Positions 1 to 9,079 are shown, counted from the stretch's first letter. The stretch is DNA of 64,000 nucleotides from Pelosinus baikalensis (GCF_020819555.1 NZ_JAJHJB010000007.1:88231-152230); one strand, 5' to 3'. The notes: a model not told the origin generated them from the sequence alone. Translations and numbers: made by a program.

Positions 1-677
1 GAATCTTTTGGTTCGAGGAATAGAGCATCCTTAGTTGGTACTAATTTAGCTTCCAGAGCATAGTTGGTATTGATAACAGCAATGGTTACATCTTCAAGTA
101 CACGAGGAAGTTGAGGAGCCTCTAATTCACTAATTTGAATGTTTTTAGAATTGGTTACAATATCACTTACAGTAGCGCTAACGCCTACGCCGTCTTTTAA
201 TTTAATAAGTCCTGCCTTTTCTAAGATAGCTAGAGCACGACCGCCATTTGTAGGATCGTTAGGAATAGCTACTTTAGCGCCAGTTGCCAATTCATTCAAA
301 TTTTTAATTTTCTTTGAATAAATTCCCATTGGTTCAATGTGAATGGCAGCAGTGTAGGTTAATGCCAAATTACGTTCTGTTGAGAATTTATTTAAGTAAG
401 GAATATGCTGGAAGAAGTTTGCATCCAATTCTTTTTCGGCTACTGCAATATTTGGTTTTACATAATCTGTAAACTCAACAATCTGTAAGTCGATTCCCTC
501 TTTAGCTAAGATTGGTTTTACTACATTTAAAATTTCCGCATGAGGAACAGGAGTAGCACCAACTTTTAATACAGTAGTTTTAGCAGCAGGAGAAGCAGGA
601 GCTTCTTTTTGACCGCAACCGCTTACTAATAGTCCTAGACTAAGAATTCCAATAAGAACAAGAAATAGCTTTTTCAT
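1..677 (-). CDS. metQ: Methionine ABC transporter substrate-binding lipoprotein MetQ (3' end outside window)
   Basis: Binds methionine outside the membrane and delivers it to the MetNI transporter. About 225 N-terminal residues are visible; the C-terminus lies beyond the left edge. The protein opens with a lipoprotein signal (MKKLFLVLIGILSLG) and a lipobox ending LVSGC, so it should be anchored on the cell surface. It continues with NlpA/MetQ-family features: VGATPVPHAEIL near residue 40, then a segment ending IPNDPTNGGRAL. The ATG at 677 follows an AGGAGGG ribosome site. It is the last gene of metN-metI-metQ, 68 nt after metI, and should share the SAM riboswitch upstream of metN. Identification is firm; methionine specificity rests on family and riboswitch. 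Confidence 0.93.
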   Translation of the reverse strand, partial: MKKLFLVLIGILSLGLLVSGCGQKEAPASPAAKTTVLKVGATPVPHAEILNVVKPILAKEGIDLQIVEFTDYVKPNIAVAEKELDANFFQHIPYLNKFSTERNLALTYTAAIHIEPMGIYSKKIKNLNELATGAKVAIPNDPTNGGRALAILEKAGLIKLKDGVGVSATVSDIVTNSKNIQISELEAPQLPRVLEDVTIAVINTNYALEAKLVPTKDALFLEPKD

Positions 678-745
678 AATAATAACCCTCCTAAGTGTAT
701 TTGGTGTTTTTTATAGAAAGCCTAAATCAGTAAATTAGGCTGCTT

Positions 746-1405
746 CTATTTCTTGTTTAGACGGTTCGATATATAGTCACCAGTGGATTGAACAATTTGT
801 ACTTGAGCAATTAAAATAACCACTGTAATTAACATGATATCGGCGCGAAAGCGCTGGTAACCATAACGAATTGCTAAATCACCTAAACCACCACCGCCAA
901 TTGCTCCTGCCATTGCTGAGTAGCCAATTAGACTAATAATAGTGAGGGTGAGTCCTAGAACAATCGCAGGTAAGGACTCAGGAATGAGAACCTTTGTAAT
1001 GATTTCTCTTGGGGATGCTCCCATAGCTTGGGCAGCTTCGATTACGCCGTAGTCCACTTCTTTAAGGGCTGATTCTACTATACGAGCCACAAAAGGAATG
1101 GCAGCAATACTTAATGGTACAATGGCAGCATTTGTTCCAATGGATGTACCTACTAGTAACCTGGTTACCGGTATAATTGCCACCATTAGAATAATAAATG
1201 GTGTAGAGCGGGTTGCGTTTACAATAGCACCTAAGATTCGATTGAGAGGCGTATTCTCTAAAATATGTCCCTTATTAGTAGTAACTAGTATAATTCCTAG
1301 GGGTATGCCTAACAGCGCAGAAATAAAACTAGAAACAGCAACCATATACGTGGTTTCCCATAAAGACTTAGCCAACAGCACGAGCATTTCTTGCGACATA
1401 ACCAA
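746..1405 (-). CDS. metI: Methionine ABC transporter permease MetI
   Basis: Membrane permease of the D/L-methionine importer, working with MetN (ATPase) and MetQ (binding protein). The 219 residues match the usual family length. There are about five hydrophobic segments, and the EAA-type loop that docks on the ATPase is visible as EAAQAMGASPREI. The assigned ATG at 1405 overlaps the end of metN by 38 nt; internal ATGs at 1399 and 1387 are alternatives, so the exact start is uncertain. The tight overlap implies translational coupling within the riboswitch-controlled operon. Confidence 0.93.
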   Translation of the reverse strand: MVMSQEMLVLLAKSLWETTYMVAVSSFISALLGIPLGIILVTTNKGHILENTPLNRILGAIVNATRSTPFIILMVAIIPVTRLLVGTSIGTNAAIVPLSIAAIPFVARIVESALKEVDYGVIEAAQAMGASPREIITKVLIPESLPAIVLGLTLTIISLIGYSAMAGAIGGGGLGDLAIRYGYQRFRADIMLITVVILIAQVQIVQSTGDYISNRLNKK

Positions 1406-2426
1406 TCACCTCAATTCCTAATTCACGTGTTTTTAAATAACTAAGGGCTTGCTGCAAAGAGGCTTGCTCACCCGATAATTCTACAATTAATGTACCGAAA
1501 GGTATTGTTTGAATATGATCAATATTTCCGTACAAAATACTAGCATCAATAGTAAAGCGGCGAATCATGCTGGAAATAACCGGCTCTTCTGTAGAATGTC
1601 CAATAAAAGACAAGCGCAATATTAAATTACTATCAGCAGATGGTTCCGATGCCAGAGTAATCTCTTTGAAAAAGTCAGGCAGGTTATGATTAATAATAGA
1701 GCTAATAAATTCCTTTGTGGTATTGGATTGCGGTTGGGTAAAAATATCAATTACCTTACCTTGCTCAATGATCTTACCACCCTCAATTACAGCGACTTGG
1801 TTACAAATTTCTTTAATAACCTGCATTTCGTGGGTAATGAGGACGATGGTAAGTTGGAACTTACGATTGATATCCTTTAAGAGCTCTAAAATCGATTTTG
1901 TGGTTTGAGGGTCGAGAGCTGAAGTCGCTTCATCGCATAATAATACTTTAGGATGGTTAGCCAAAGCTCTTGCAATGCCTACTCGTTGTTTTTGTCCGCC
2001 ACTTAATTGTGCTGGATATTGATCTTTTTTATCACTTAACCCTACCAATTCTAATAGATGCAATACCTCTTTATTAATATCTTCTTTACTGCGTTTCGCC
2101 AATTCCAAGGGGAAGGCTATGTTTTGGTATACAGTACGTGAAGATAATAGATTGAAATGTTGAAAGATCATGCCAATCTTTTTACGCTGTTCTCGGAGTT
2201 CTTGCTCGTTTAATGAAGTTAATTCTTGACCATCTACTGTAACAATACCTTTAGTAGGGCTTTCTAGCATATTGATGCAGCGGACTAATGTGCTTTTCCC
2301 CGCACCGCTGGTTCCAATAATGCCGAAAATTTCTCCTTGTTTCACTGATAAGTTAACGCCTCGTAAGGCATGAATTGTACCGTTGTCGCTTTGATAGACC
2401 TTTTCTATATCTTGTAGTTTAATCAA
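1368..2426 (-). CDS. metN: Methionine ABC transporter ATP-binding protein MetN
   Basis: ATPase of the methionine importer. Walker A (GTSGAGKST), the signature LSGGQKQR and Walker B (VLLCDEATSALD) are all present, and the C-terminal third matches the NIL domain through which methionine inhibits MetN. I place the start at the TTG at 2426 (LIKLQDIEKVY, 352 aa). It sits 8 nt after a GGAAGGGAG ribosome site. The longer reading frame to an ATG at 2477 would begin inside the riboswitch terminator hairpin, which rules it out. First gene of the metNIQ operon. Confidence 0.95.
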   Translation of the reverse strand: MIKLQDIEKVYQSDNGTIHALRGVNLSVKQGEIFGIIGTSGAGKSTLVRCINMLESPTKGIVTVDGQELTSLNEQELREQRKKIGMIFQHFNLLSSRTVYQNIAFPLELAKRSKEDINKEVLHLLELVGLSDKKDQYPAQLSGGQKQRVGIARALANHPKVLLCDEATSALDPQTTKSILELLKDINRKFQLTIVLITHEMQVIKEICNQVAVIEGGKIIEQGKVIDIFTQPQSNTTKEFISSIINHNLPDFFKEITLASEPSADSNLILRLSFIGHSTEEPVISSMIRRFTIDASILYGNIDHIQTIPFGTLIVELSGEQASLQQALSYLKTRELGIEVIGYVARNARAVG

Positions 2427-2461
2427 TGGAATAGCTCCCTTCCTATTATTTCTGAAATAAC

Positions 2462-2487
2462 AAAAAAACCGCTCCATAAATGAAGCG
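2462..2487 (-). terminator. Riboswitch-controlled terminator before metN
   Basis: Read on the minus strand, CGCTTCA and TGGAGCG form a 7-bp stem around a TTTA loop, followed by seven T residues. The 5' arm can instead pair with the GATGAAGCG just upstream, which is also the 3' side of the riboswitch P1 stem. That is the standard terminator/antiterminator switch of S-box leaders: methionine uptake stops when SAM is abundant. Confidence 0.88.
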
Positions 2488-2504
2488 TGTTATCAAACTG
2501 AATT

Positions 2505-2612
2505 GCGCTTCATCTATCAGGAATCAATCCTGTGGATTTGGCACCGTTTCACAAGTGAATGGTTGCCGCAGCTTCATTGGGCCATTCCCTCAACTGCTCT
2601 TGATGAAAGATA
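2505..2612 (-). ncRNA. SAM-I (S-box) riboswitch aptamer
   Basis: The minus strand carries the S-box core in order: a P1 arm TTTCATC, AAGAGCAG, GAGGGAATGGCCC, GCGGCAACC, GGTGCCAAATCC, and the closing P1 arm GATGAAG. These blocks are the conserved SAM-binding core of the SAM-I class. It lies between a strong promoter (2630-2658) and a terminator (2462-2487) ahead of metNIQ, so it should switch the operon off when S-adenosylmethionine is plentiful. Confidence 0.95.
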
Positions 2613-2629
2613 TTAACTTACTAATAAAC

Positions 2630-2658
2630 ATATTAGCAGTTCTATAAAATAGTGTCAA
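2630..2658 (-). promoter_or_regulatory. Promoter of the metNIQ transcript
   Basis: On the minus strand a consensus -35 TTGACA and a -10 TAATAT are separated by exactly 17 nt. The predicted start lies just before the SAM riboswitch. Confidence 0.85.
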
Positions 2659-2671
2659 GAAAAAAATGACT

Positions 2672-2700
2672 TTGCAAATGGGAAATCATAATGTTATAAT
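2672..2700 (+). promoter_or_regulatory. Promoter of yerC/hisZ
   Basis: TTGCAA and TATAAT separated by 17 nt, back to back with the metNIQ promoter. The downstream sequence around 2705-2720 (ACTAAGTAAAGCTTA) loosely resembles the inverted repeat in front of hisG, which is weak support for shared control. Confidence 0.7.
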
Positions 2701-2756
2701 TTCACTAAGTAAAGCTTAAAAGTAATAAAGGATTTAATAGAATGGGGGAAAGAAAA

Positions 2757-3065
2757 ATGCCTACAAATCCCAAATTGAAAGATGACTTAACGGATCAGTT
2801 ATTTCGTTCTATTTTATTTTTAGAAAATCAAGAAGAATGTTATCAATTTTTTGAAGATATTTGTACCGTAAGTGAATTAAAATCTCTCGCCCAACGCATG
2901 GAAGTAGCTCGTATGTTAAGAGCTGGCCATACGTATGATGACATTGTAGACAAAACAGGAGCTAGTACTGCAACAATTAGTCGGGTAAAGCGTTGTTTAC
3001 ACTATGGTGCTGATGGGTATAAGTTTATGTTAGAAAGACTCGAAGGTCAAAAAGATCATAAGTAA
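2757..3065 (+). CDS. yerC: YerC/YecD-type TrpR-superfamily repressor, probable histidine regulator
   Basis: A 102-residue TrpR-fold DNA-binding protein. The hallmark is the TrpR-like segment LKSLAQRMEVARML followed by the helix-turn-helix TYDDIVDKTGASTATISR. I start it at the ATG at 2757 because GGGGGAAAG lies at ribosome-site distance; an ATG at 2742 would overlap that site. Comparative studies have proposed that TrpR-family proteins of this type (called HisR) repress histidine genes in Firmicutes. Its position directly upstream of hisZ and close to the his operon fits. The role here is inference. Confidence 0.85.
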   Translation: MPTNPKLKDDLTDQLFRSILFLENQEECYQFFEDICTVSELKSLAQRMEVARMLRAGHTYDDIVDKTGASTATISRVKRCLHYGADGYKFMLERLEGQKDHK

Positions 3066-3126
3066 ACAGCATGCAAAGTATTATCTAAGAGAACATTAAA
3101 TTACTGGGATAGGGGTGTTTCTATTT

Positions 3127-4311
3127 ATGAAGCAACATGAATTTGTTCCTCAGGTTCCATATGGAACAAGAGATTTCTTACCGAGAGAGGCTAGTCAGAA
3201 ACGTGCTGTGGAAGGGGCTTTGGCTCAGTTATTTGCAAATTGGGGATATGATGAAGTTGTTACTCCCACAATTGAATATTTGGAAACGATGACTGTTGGA
3301 GTAGGAAACGACTTAGATCAGCATATGTTTAAATTCTTTGATAAAAATAATCGTATATTGGCACTTCGCCCAGATATGACAACTCCTATGGCCCGTGTGG
3401 CGGCTACCCGATTTAAAGGTAGTCCAAGCCCAATGAAACTGTTTTATATAACGAATGTCTTTCGCTATGAACAAGCTCAAGCAGGCAGGCAATGTGAATT
3501 TTATCAGGCCGGAGTGGAAATTATGGGTGCATCAGAGCCGGCAGCTGATGCCGAGGTCATTGCATTAGCAGTGGAATCGATGTTGAAATCTGGTTTGCAG
3601 AAATTTCAAATTGGTTTAGGGCAAGTTGATTTTATTAATGGAATTATGGAGCAGAGTGAACTTTCTCTCGTGCAAAGGCAGCAGATTAAACATGCAATGG
3701 TAACGCGTGATTTAGTGGGATTAGGTGAAATACTTGTTAAGAGTGGTCTTAGCCAAAGTGATCAGACTTTACTGAAACATATTCCATTACTTCATGGCAG
3801 AGAAGATATGCTCAAACAGGCCTATAGTATGGTAACAAATGATAAAAGTCGTAGAGCCTTAGATAACTTAGCCAATATTTATCACCTATTAGAAAACTAT
3901 GGTGTTTCCCAATATGTTGACTTTGATTTAGGAATCATTCGTGATTTTGAATATTATACAGGAATGGTATTTGAAGGTTATACGCCAGGACTTGGATTTC
4001 CAATCTGTGGTGGTGGGCGGTACGATACTATGTTAAATTCATTTGGGATGAATTGTGGGGCTACTGGCTTTGCCTTAGGTATTGAACGAGTACTATTAGC
4101 ATTAGAGCGCCAGGGGATTGACGGTACTCAAAATTGTAAAGGTATTTACATTGGATGGAATAAAGAAAACCTGGTGAAAGCAATAAAACAGGCTGATACT
4201 TTGCGTGATTCAGGTTGCAGCGTAGAATTAGCCGTTATTCCAGAATCTTGTGCACAAGCAAAAGAGAGTCAGAAAAGTAAAGGGTATGAAAAGCTGGTGT
4301 ATGTAGAATAA
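3127..4311 (+). CDS. hisZ: ATP phosphoribosyltransferase regulatory subunit HisZ
   Basis: HisZ is a histidyl-tRNA synthetase paralogue without aminoacylation activity. It joins short-form HisG to make the active, histidine-sensitive first enzyme of histidine synthesis. Class II synthetase landmarks are visible: YGTRDFLP at the N-terminus, LRPDMTTPMAR (motif 2 region) and GGRYD near residue 295. The length of 394 aa lacks the tRNA-binding extension of true HisRS. The ATG at 3127 is preceded by AGGGG at about 11 nt. It is separated from the main his operon by the HD gene and a reversed dehydrogenase. The short hisG at 6020 independently requires a HisZ partner. Confidence 0.95.
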   Translation: MKQHEFVPQVPYGTRDFLPREASQKRAVEGALAQLFANWGYDEVVTPTIEYLETMTVGVGNDLDQHMFKFFDKNNRILALRPDMTTPMARVAATRFKGSPSPMKLFYITNVFRYEQAQAGRQCEFYQAGVEIMGASEPAADAEVIALAVESMLKSGLQKFQIGLGQVDFINGIMEQSELSLVQRQQIKHAMVTRDLVGLGEILVKSGLSQSDQTLLKHIPLLHGREDMLKQAYSMVTNDKSRRALDNLANIYHLLENYGVSQYVDFDLGIIRDFEYYTGMVFEGYTPGLGFPICGGGRYDTMLNSFGMNCGATGFALGIERVLLALERQGIDGTQNCKGIYIGWNKENLVKAIKQADTLRDSGCSVELAVIPESCAQAKESQKSKGYEKLVYVE

Positions 4312-4314
4312 TGG

Positions 4315-4854
4315 GTGGATCAACAGATGTTATATAGAATAAAACAGGTGTTTGCTGCACTTACCGCTTCGATTACACCAAAAGATAGAGAATTTATTGA
4401 ACAGCATTTAAGCTCAAAAGCGCAAAATTTGTTTTGGGCGATGAATGTGCCAGATCAGCGGCACGTTCTGAATGTGGCATATACAGCACTGCATTTGGCA
4501 GATAATCATTCAAATGTAAATAGTAAACTATTGGTGAAATGTGCCTTGCTTCATGATGTGGGAAAAGTGAAAGGCGATGTTAGTACAGTTGATAAAATCA
4601 TAACTGTTATAGGGGATTATTTTTTTCCTAATCAATTAAGAAAATGGGGAAAGCAGGGGCGAGGAAGTAAGGTCGCAAATCTTCGCCATGCTTTTTATAT
4701 TTATTTTCATCATGCTGCTATTAGTGCTGGTATGTTGAGGGAAATTGGTGAGAGTCCTGAGATGATTGAAATAATTGCTAAACATCATAAAACTCCAGCA
4801 GAAAATGATCCACTGGAGTTAACGCTGCTTAGAGAGTCTGACAGTATGCATTGA
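4315..4854 (+). CDS. HD-domain phosphohydrolase-like protein
   Basis: A 179-residue protein with an HD-superfamily metal site: H in VLNVAYTALHLADNH, the HD pair in LLHDVGKVKGD (about residues 83-84) and further His in HHAAISAGM and KHHK. Such proteins usually hydrolyse phosphate esters or nucleotides, but the substrate cannot be told from sequence. It starts with GTG three bases after hisZ (an ATG at 4327 is an alternative), so it is probably co-transcribed with hisZ. No direct link to histidine synthesis is known to me. Confidence 0.8.
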   Translation: MDQQMLYRIKQVFAALTASITPKDREFIEQHLSSKAQNLFWAMNVPDQRHVLNVAYTALHLADNHSNVNSKLLVKCALLHDVGKVKGDVSTVDKIITVIGDYFFPNQLRKWGKQGRGSKVANLRHAFYIYFHHAAISAGMLREIGESPEMIEIIAKHHKTPAENDPLELTLLRESDSMH

Positions 4855-4860
4855 AAAAAG

Positions 4861-5811
4861 TTAATAACCCTTTACCTTATCAATGATATTTAACATTTCT
4901 TTGTTTTGCTGAAATCTGGACAGGTTATCGGCGAAGAGCTTGACAGCTCTGTCCAGGTAGCTTGGTGATAGGGCTGCTACATGGGGGGTAATGATTACGT
5001 TTTGCATATCCCATAGAGGGGAAGAATCAGAAAGAGGCTCTTCATCAAAAACATCTAGACATGCACCTTTTATCAAGCCTTGCTCTAAAGCGGTTATCAA
5101 ATCATCTTGTTTAATGATACCGCCTCGGGCAATGTTGATGAAATAAGCAGATGGTTTCATAACGGAAAACTCGTTTATCGTAAATAAATGTTTCGTTTCT
5201 TTTAATAAAGGCAGGGCTGTGACTACAAAATCGGAAAATGAAAGTAGTTCATGGAGTTTTTCAGGAGGATAGAGTTCATCAACAAATAGCTCTTTTGTCA
5301 TGGTTTGTTTGCTGGCGACAACTTTCATTCCCAGACCTTTGGCCTTTTTAGCAATTTCTCGTCCGATACTGCCAAGACCTACGATACCGATGGTTTTGTC
5401 ATGAATTTCGTCAACGATTGTCCGCTTCCATTGGTGCTTTGCTTGTTGCCGAATAAATACATCCAATCCTCTCGTAAAAACGAGCATCATAGCAAAAACA
5501 TGTTCTGAAACTGGAATGCCATGAATACCTCTTGAATTGGTTATTATCGTGTTGGCATTTTGAATTTCAGGAAAGATCAAACCTTCAACTCCTGCGCTTA
5601 GGCTATGTATCCATGTTAATTTAGGGGCAGCAAGATAGAGGGGACGAACATCCATGGACCCCCAAGGAACTAAAATATCAATGTCTCGAATGTGCTCTGC
5701 AGCTTTTTCATAATCACATGTTATGATATTGCTGTTAGGAGCACTACTTTGAATTATTTTCATATGACGGTCTGCTAAGTTGTTGATTACAAGAATATTT
5801 AAGTTGGGCAT
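4861..5811 (-). CDS. D-2-hydroxyacid dehydrogenase family protein
   Basis: NAD(P)-dependent oxidoreductase of the D-isomer 2-hydroxyacid family, 316 aa. The Rossmann motif GIVGLGSIGREIAKK lies near residue 143. The catalytic Arg (NIARGG), Glu (DVFDEEPL) and His (TPHVAA) are all in place. The substrate is not identifiable; this branch includes glyoxylate/hydroxypyruvate-type reductases. It is convergent with the HD gene (6 nt gap) and interrupts the his region on the opposite strand, suggesting insertion between hisZ and hisG. Confidence 0.88.
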   Translation of the reverse strand: MPNLNILVINNLADRHMKIIQSSAPNSNIITCDYEKAAEHIRDIDILVPWGSMDVRPLYLAAPKLTWIHSLSAGVEGLIFPEIQNANTIITNSRGIHGIPVSEHVFAMMLVFTRGLDVFIRQQAKHQWKRTIVDEIHDKTIGIVGLGSIGREIAKKAKGLGMKVVASKQTMTKELFVDELYPPEKLHELLSFSDFVVTALPLLKETKHLFTINEFSVMKPSAYFINIARGGIIKQDDLITALEQGLIKGACLDVFDEEPLSDSSPLWDMQNVIITPHVAALSPSYLDRAVKLFADNLSRFQQNKEMLNIIDKVKGY

Positions 5812-5941
5812 AATATGACACCCCTTTATGTATATTTTAAAACTGAATCATAGGGTCTATAATTTACTGGTTCAAAATAAAAGTTTTAGCATTCTTATGA
5901 AAGATGATTCTACATATGCATCTAAAAATCCTACATTTATA

Positions 5942-5970
5942 TTGACGAATATTTTAACAAATGATAATAT
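5942..5970 (+). promoter_or_regulatory. Promoter of the his operon
   Basis: TTGACG and TAATAT separated by 17 nt, about 50 nt upstream of hisG. Confidence 0.75.
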
Positions 5971-5993
5971 AGCACTATGTTAATGCTTTAAAT

Positions 5994-6006
5994 AACTAAA
6001 GTAGTT
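5994..6006 (+). promoter_or_regulatory. Inverted repeat before hisG, candidate operator
   Basis: AACTA-AAG-TAGTT is a perfect 5-3-5 inverted repeat between the predicted -10 box and the hisG ribosome site. A repressor bound here would block early transcription. The TrpR-family protein at 2757 is the obvious candidate, but no direct evidence is visible. Confidence 0.4.
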
Positions 6007-6019
6007 TAGGAGGATCTTC

Positions 6020-6685
6020 ATGACATCAAGTGACATGGATTATCTTACGATCGCTTTGCCAAAGGGGAAACTATTTGCACCTTCGGCAGAAATGTTAGCA
6101 AAAGTAGGATGTACAGCAGAAGACCTGAGTGAAAACTCACGTAAATTAGTAATCACCAATGAAAAGGAAAAGTTGCATTTTATCATCACGAAAACAGCAG
6201 ATTTGCCAACGTATATTGAATATGGTGCAGCCGATATTGGAATTATCGGCAAGGATGTATTATTGGAAGAAGAGAAAGATCTTTATGAATTATTAGATTT
6301 GAGATTTGGTTTGTGCCGAATGATGGTGGCGGTGCCAGAAGCTTTAAAACGAGAAAAATTAAGTGATTATGCACATATGCGAGTAGCTACTAAATATCCT
6401 CGTATAGCAGAAAGCTTTTTTCATAGTATGGGCATTCAGATGGAATTTATTAAATTGAATGGTTCTATCGAATTGGCACCTATGGTCGGTTTAGCAGAAA
6501 TTATTGTAGATTTGGTAGAGACAGGACGTACATTAAAGGCGAATAATTTATTGGAAGTTGCGACCATTCAGCCTGTTACAGCTCGCTTTATCGCTAATCG
6601 GGTAAGTTTTAAACTGAAGTTTGACCGTATTAATAGAATTACTGAAGAGTTAAGAACCCTGCTGGAAGGTGTGGTGACCCCATGA
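6020..6685 (+). CDS. hisG: ATP phosphoribosyltransferase catalytic subunit HisG, short form
   Basis: Condenses ATP and PRPP, the first step of histidine synthesis. The 221 residues are the short form that lacks the C-terminal regulatory domain and needs HisZ. Family segments include LTIALPKGKL at the N-terminus, GAADIGIIGKDVL, RVATKYPRIAESFF, and the PRPP-binding stretch GLAEIIVDLVETGRTL. The start is set by an AGGAGG site 5 nt upstream of the ATG. Its last bases overlap hisD by 4 nt, the first of several coupled junctions in this operon. Confidence 0.97.
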   Translation: MTSSDMDYLTIALPKGKLFAPSAEMLAKVGCTAEDLSENSRKLVITNEKEKLHFIITKTADLPTYIEYGAADIGIIGKDVLLEEEKDLYELLDLRFGLCRMMVAVPEALKREKLSDYAHMRVATKYPRIAESFFHSMGIQMEFIKLNGSIELAPMVGLAEIIVDLVETGRTLKANNLLEVATIQPVTARFIANRVSFKLKFDRINRITEELRTLLEGVVTP

Positions 6686-8031
6686 AAATTGTATATGCAG
6701 AAGATAGTACGCTAGAGGAATTAAGCGAACTATTAATAAAGCCGCCTTTTGATCAGGTGATACTAGGAGAAGGCGCGAAGAGTCATATTAAGAAGGTATT
6801 CGGCAGTGAATTAACAGCTTCTCAGGTAGTGGATAAAATTATTCATGATGTACGCCTGCAAGGGGATGAAGCAGTACTTCAATATACCCAGGTAATTGAT
6901 GGTGTAAATTTAAGTGAAGATACATTAGAAGTTACAGAATCGGAATTTCAAGAGGCTTTGGCAAAGGTCGATGAGCAGATATTGACTGCTATACGACAGG
7001 CCATTAGCAATGTTAAATCTTTCCATACAGAGCAGCTTCCTAAAACTTGGCTTACCTATCGAGAGCATGGAGCGATGCTGGGACAAAGTTGTATTCCTTT
7101 AGAAAGAGTGGGAATGTACGTGCCTGGGGGTACTGCTATTTATCCATCCTCTGTTATTATGAACGCAGTTTCTGCCGCTGTTGCTGGTGTAAAAGAAATT
7201 ATTATGGTGGTGCCGCCTAGTAAGGATGGCAGCGTTAATCCCAGTATTTTAGCGGCAGCCCGGGAATCGGGTGTGACCAGAGTGTTTAAAGCAGGAGGAG
7301 CGCAGGCTATTGCTGCCCTAGCCTTTGGTACCAAGCTGATTCCTAAGGTTGATAAAATCACAGGACCTGGTAATATCTTTGTCACTTTAGCTAAAAAGGC
7401 GGTGTATGGACATTGTGATATTGATATGTTAGCGGGACCAAGTGAGATTTTAATTGTTGCGGATGAAACCGCAGACCCTTCGTATATTGCTGCAGATATG
7501 CTAAGTCAGGCTGAGCATGATGTATTAGCATCCAGCATTTTAATTACGGATAGCAGTAACCTTGTGAGTAAAGTGGAAATAGAACTTGAGCGCCAGTTGG
7601 CTAAGCTGCCTCGCAGGGAAATTGCTAAAGCATCGCTGCAGAAAAATGGATTGATGATTATAACGAAAAACAGTATGCAGGCGATCGAATTGGCCAATAT
7701 ATCAGCACCGGAACATTTAGAGATCATAACAGAGCAGCCTTTTGCCTTGCTGCCTTTTGTAAAAAATGCAGGCGCTGTATTTTTGGGACCTTATTCGCCA
7801 GAACCATTGGGGGATTACTTAGCAGGACCCAATCATGTATTGCCAACTGGGGGAACAGCTCGTTTTTATTCCGTGTTAAATGTAGAAACCTTTATGAAAA
7901 GAACCAGTTTTATTGCATATAGCCAAAAAGCGCTGCAGGCAGTAGCGAATCAAGTAATTACATTAGCAGAGGCAGAAGGATTACAGGCTCATGCCAATGC
8001 TATCAGAGTGAGGGAAAAGAATGATGTTTGA
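6682..8031 (+). CDS. hisD: Histidinol dehydrogenase HisD
   Basis: Oxidises L-histidinol to L-histidine in two NAD-dependent, zinc-dependent steps. At 449 aa it is slightly longer than the usual 430. Family signatures include PLERVGMYVPGGTAIYPSS, KITGPGNIFVTLAK, DMLAGPSEILI, SQAEHD and APEHLEI, covering the zinc and NAD sites. The ATG overlaps the hisG stop as ATGA. The C-terminus overlaps the hisC start. Confidence 0.97.
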   Translation: MKIVYAEDSTLEELSELLIKPPFDQVILGEGAKSHIKKVFGSELTASQVVDKIIHDVRLQGDEAVLQYTQVIDGVNLSEDTLEVTESEFQEALAKVDEQILTAIRQAISNVKSFHTEQLPKTWLTYREHGAMLGQSCIPLERVGMYVPGGTAIYPSSVIMNAVSAAVAGVKEIIMVVPPSKDGSVNPSILAAARESGVTRVFKAGGAQAIAALAFGTKLIPKVDKITGPGNIFVTLAKKAVYGHCDIDMLAGPSEILIVADETADPSYIAADMLSQAEHDVLASSILITDSSNLVSKVEIELERQLAKLPRREIAKASLQKNGLMIITKNSMQAIELANISAPEHLEIITEQPFALLPFVKNAGAVFLGPYSPEPLGDYLAGPNHVLPTGGTARFYSVLNVETFMKRTSFIAYSQKALQAVANQVITLAEAEGLQAHANAIRVREKNDV

Positions 8032-9079
8032 TTATCGACCAGGATTAGAAAATATAAAATCCTACTCAGTAGAAGAAAAGGAATGGGATAGCAAGCTTGA
8101 TGCTAATGAAAGTCCTAATAATTTGCCCCCTTTAGTGCATGAAAGAGTCATGAACCAGATCGAATATATGGCATTTAACCGTTACCCCGATATCGGAATG
8201 TTAGATTTACGAGCATTGATTGCAGAAGCTTTTGCGACCACGATTCAAAATATCGTAATTGGTAATGGATCAAGTGAGATCTTGTTGGCCCTATGTCAAA
8301 CTTTTGGTGGACCAGGAAGGAGCATTATTTTTCCGACCCCCTCATTTTCCATGTATGGTATTTATGCTCAATTAACGGACAGCCAAGCGGTTCCAGTAAA
8401 ATTAAATGAAGATTTTTCCCTATCACCAGAAAAAGTTGTGGAAGCGGCAGAGCAGTCCAAGGCTAAGTTGATTATTCTATGCAATCCCAATAACCCTACA
8501 GGTACAATTATTCCACAAGAAGATATCGAATATATTCTAAGCAAAGTACAATGTCCCGTCGTCGTTGATGAGGCCTATTATGAATTCTATGGTCAATCCG
8601 CTGTCAGTCTTATGAAAAAGTATGACCACTTAATTGTAGCAAGAACATTATCCAAAGCCTATGGCTTAGCAGCAATTCGTGTAGGATATATGTTGTCTAA
8701 TACTGAAATTGTATCTATGGTAAATAAAGTTATGATGCCTTACCACATCAATACCTTGTCTTTGATTACTGCGCAAGTGGTATATCAAATGCGAGATGAG
8801 TTTATGCCAATCATTGGGCAGATTATTGGGGAGCGCAAGCGTTTAGCTGATTCGCTGGCTGCAATAGCAGGTATTACAGTCTATCCTTCAGAGACTAATT
8901 TTATTTTAATAAAAACAGAGAAAGCACAAAAGCTGAGTGCTTACTTATCTGAGAAAAATATTGGCATAAGAGATTTTAGTACAGCACCTCTTCTTACCAA
9001 TTGCATTAGAATTACACTTGGAACGCCTTTAGAGAATGATAATGTATACAAGGCTATTAAAACGTTTATGAATGAGTAA
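8021..9079 (+). CDS. hisC: Histidinol-phosphate aminotransferase HisC
   Basis: PLP-dependent class I/II aminotransferase converting imidazole acetol phosphate to histidinol phosphate. Landmarks are DANESPNNLPP, the cofactor-contacting NPNNPTGTI, DEAYYEF, and the lysine that forms the Schiff base in RTLSKAYGLAAIRVGY. At 352 aa it has normal length. The start (ATG 8021, or the next codon) lies within the end of hisD. Confidence 0.96.
   Translation: MMFDYRPGLENIKSYSVEEKEWDSKLDANESPNNLPPLVHERVMNQIEYMAFNRYPDIGMLDLRALIAEAFATTIQNIVIGNGSSEILLALCQTFGGPGRSIIFPTPSFSMYGIYAQLTDSQAVPVKLNEDFSLSPEKVVEAAEQSKAKLIILCNPNNPTGTIIPQEDIEYILSKVQCPVVVDEAYYEFYGQSAVSLMKKYDHLIVARTLSKAYGLAAIRVGYMLSNTEIVSMVNKVMMPYHINTLSLITAQVVYQMRDEFMPIIGQIIGERKRLADSLAAIAGITVYPSETNFILIKTEKAQKLSAYLSEKNIGIRDFSTAPLLTNCIRITLGTPLENDNVYKAIKTFMNE

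Noticed and set aside
2427..2477. Extension of metN to the ATG at 2477
   Set aside because: The ATG is inside the riboswitch terminator hairpin and has no ribosome site; TTG at 2426 does.
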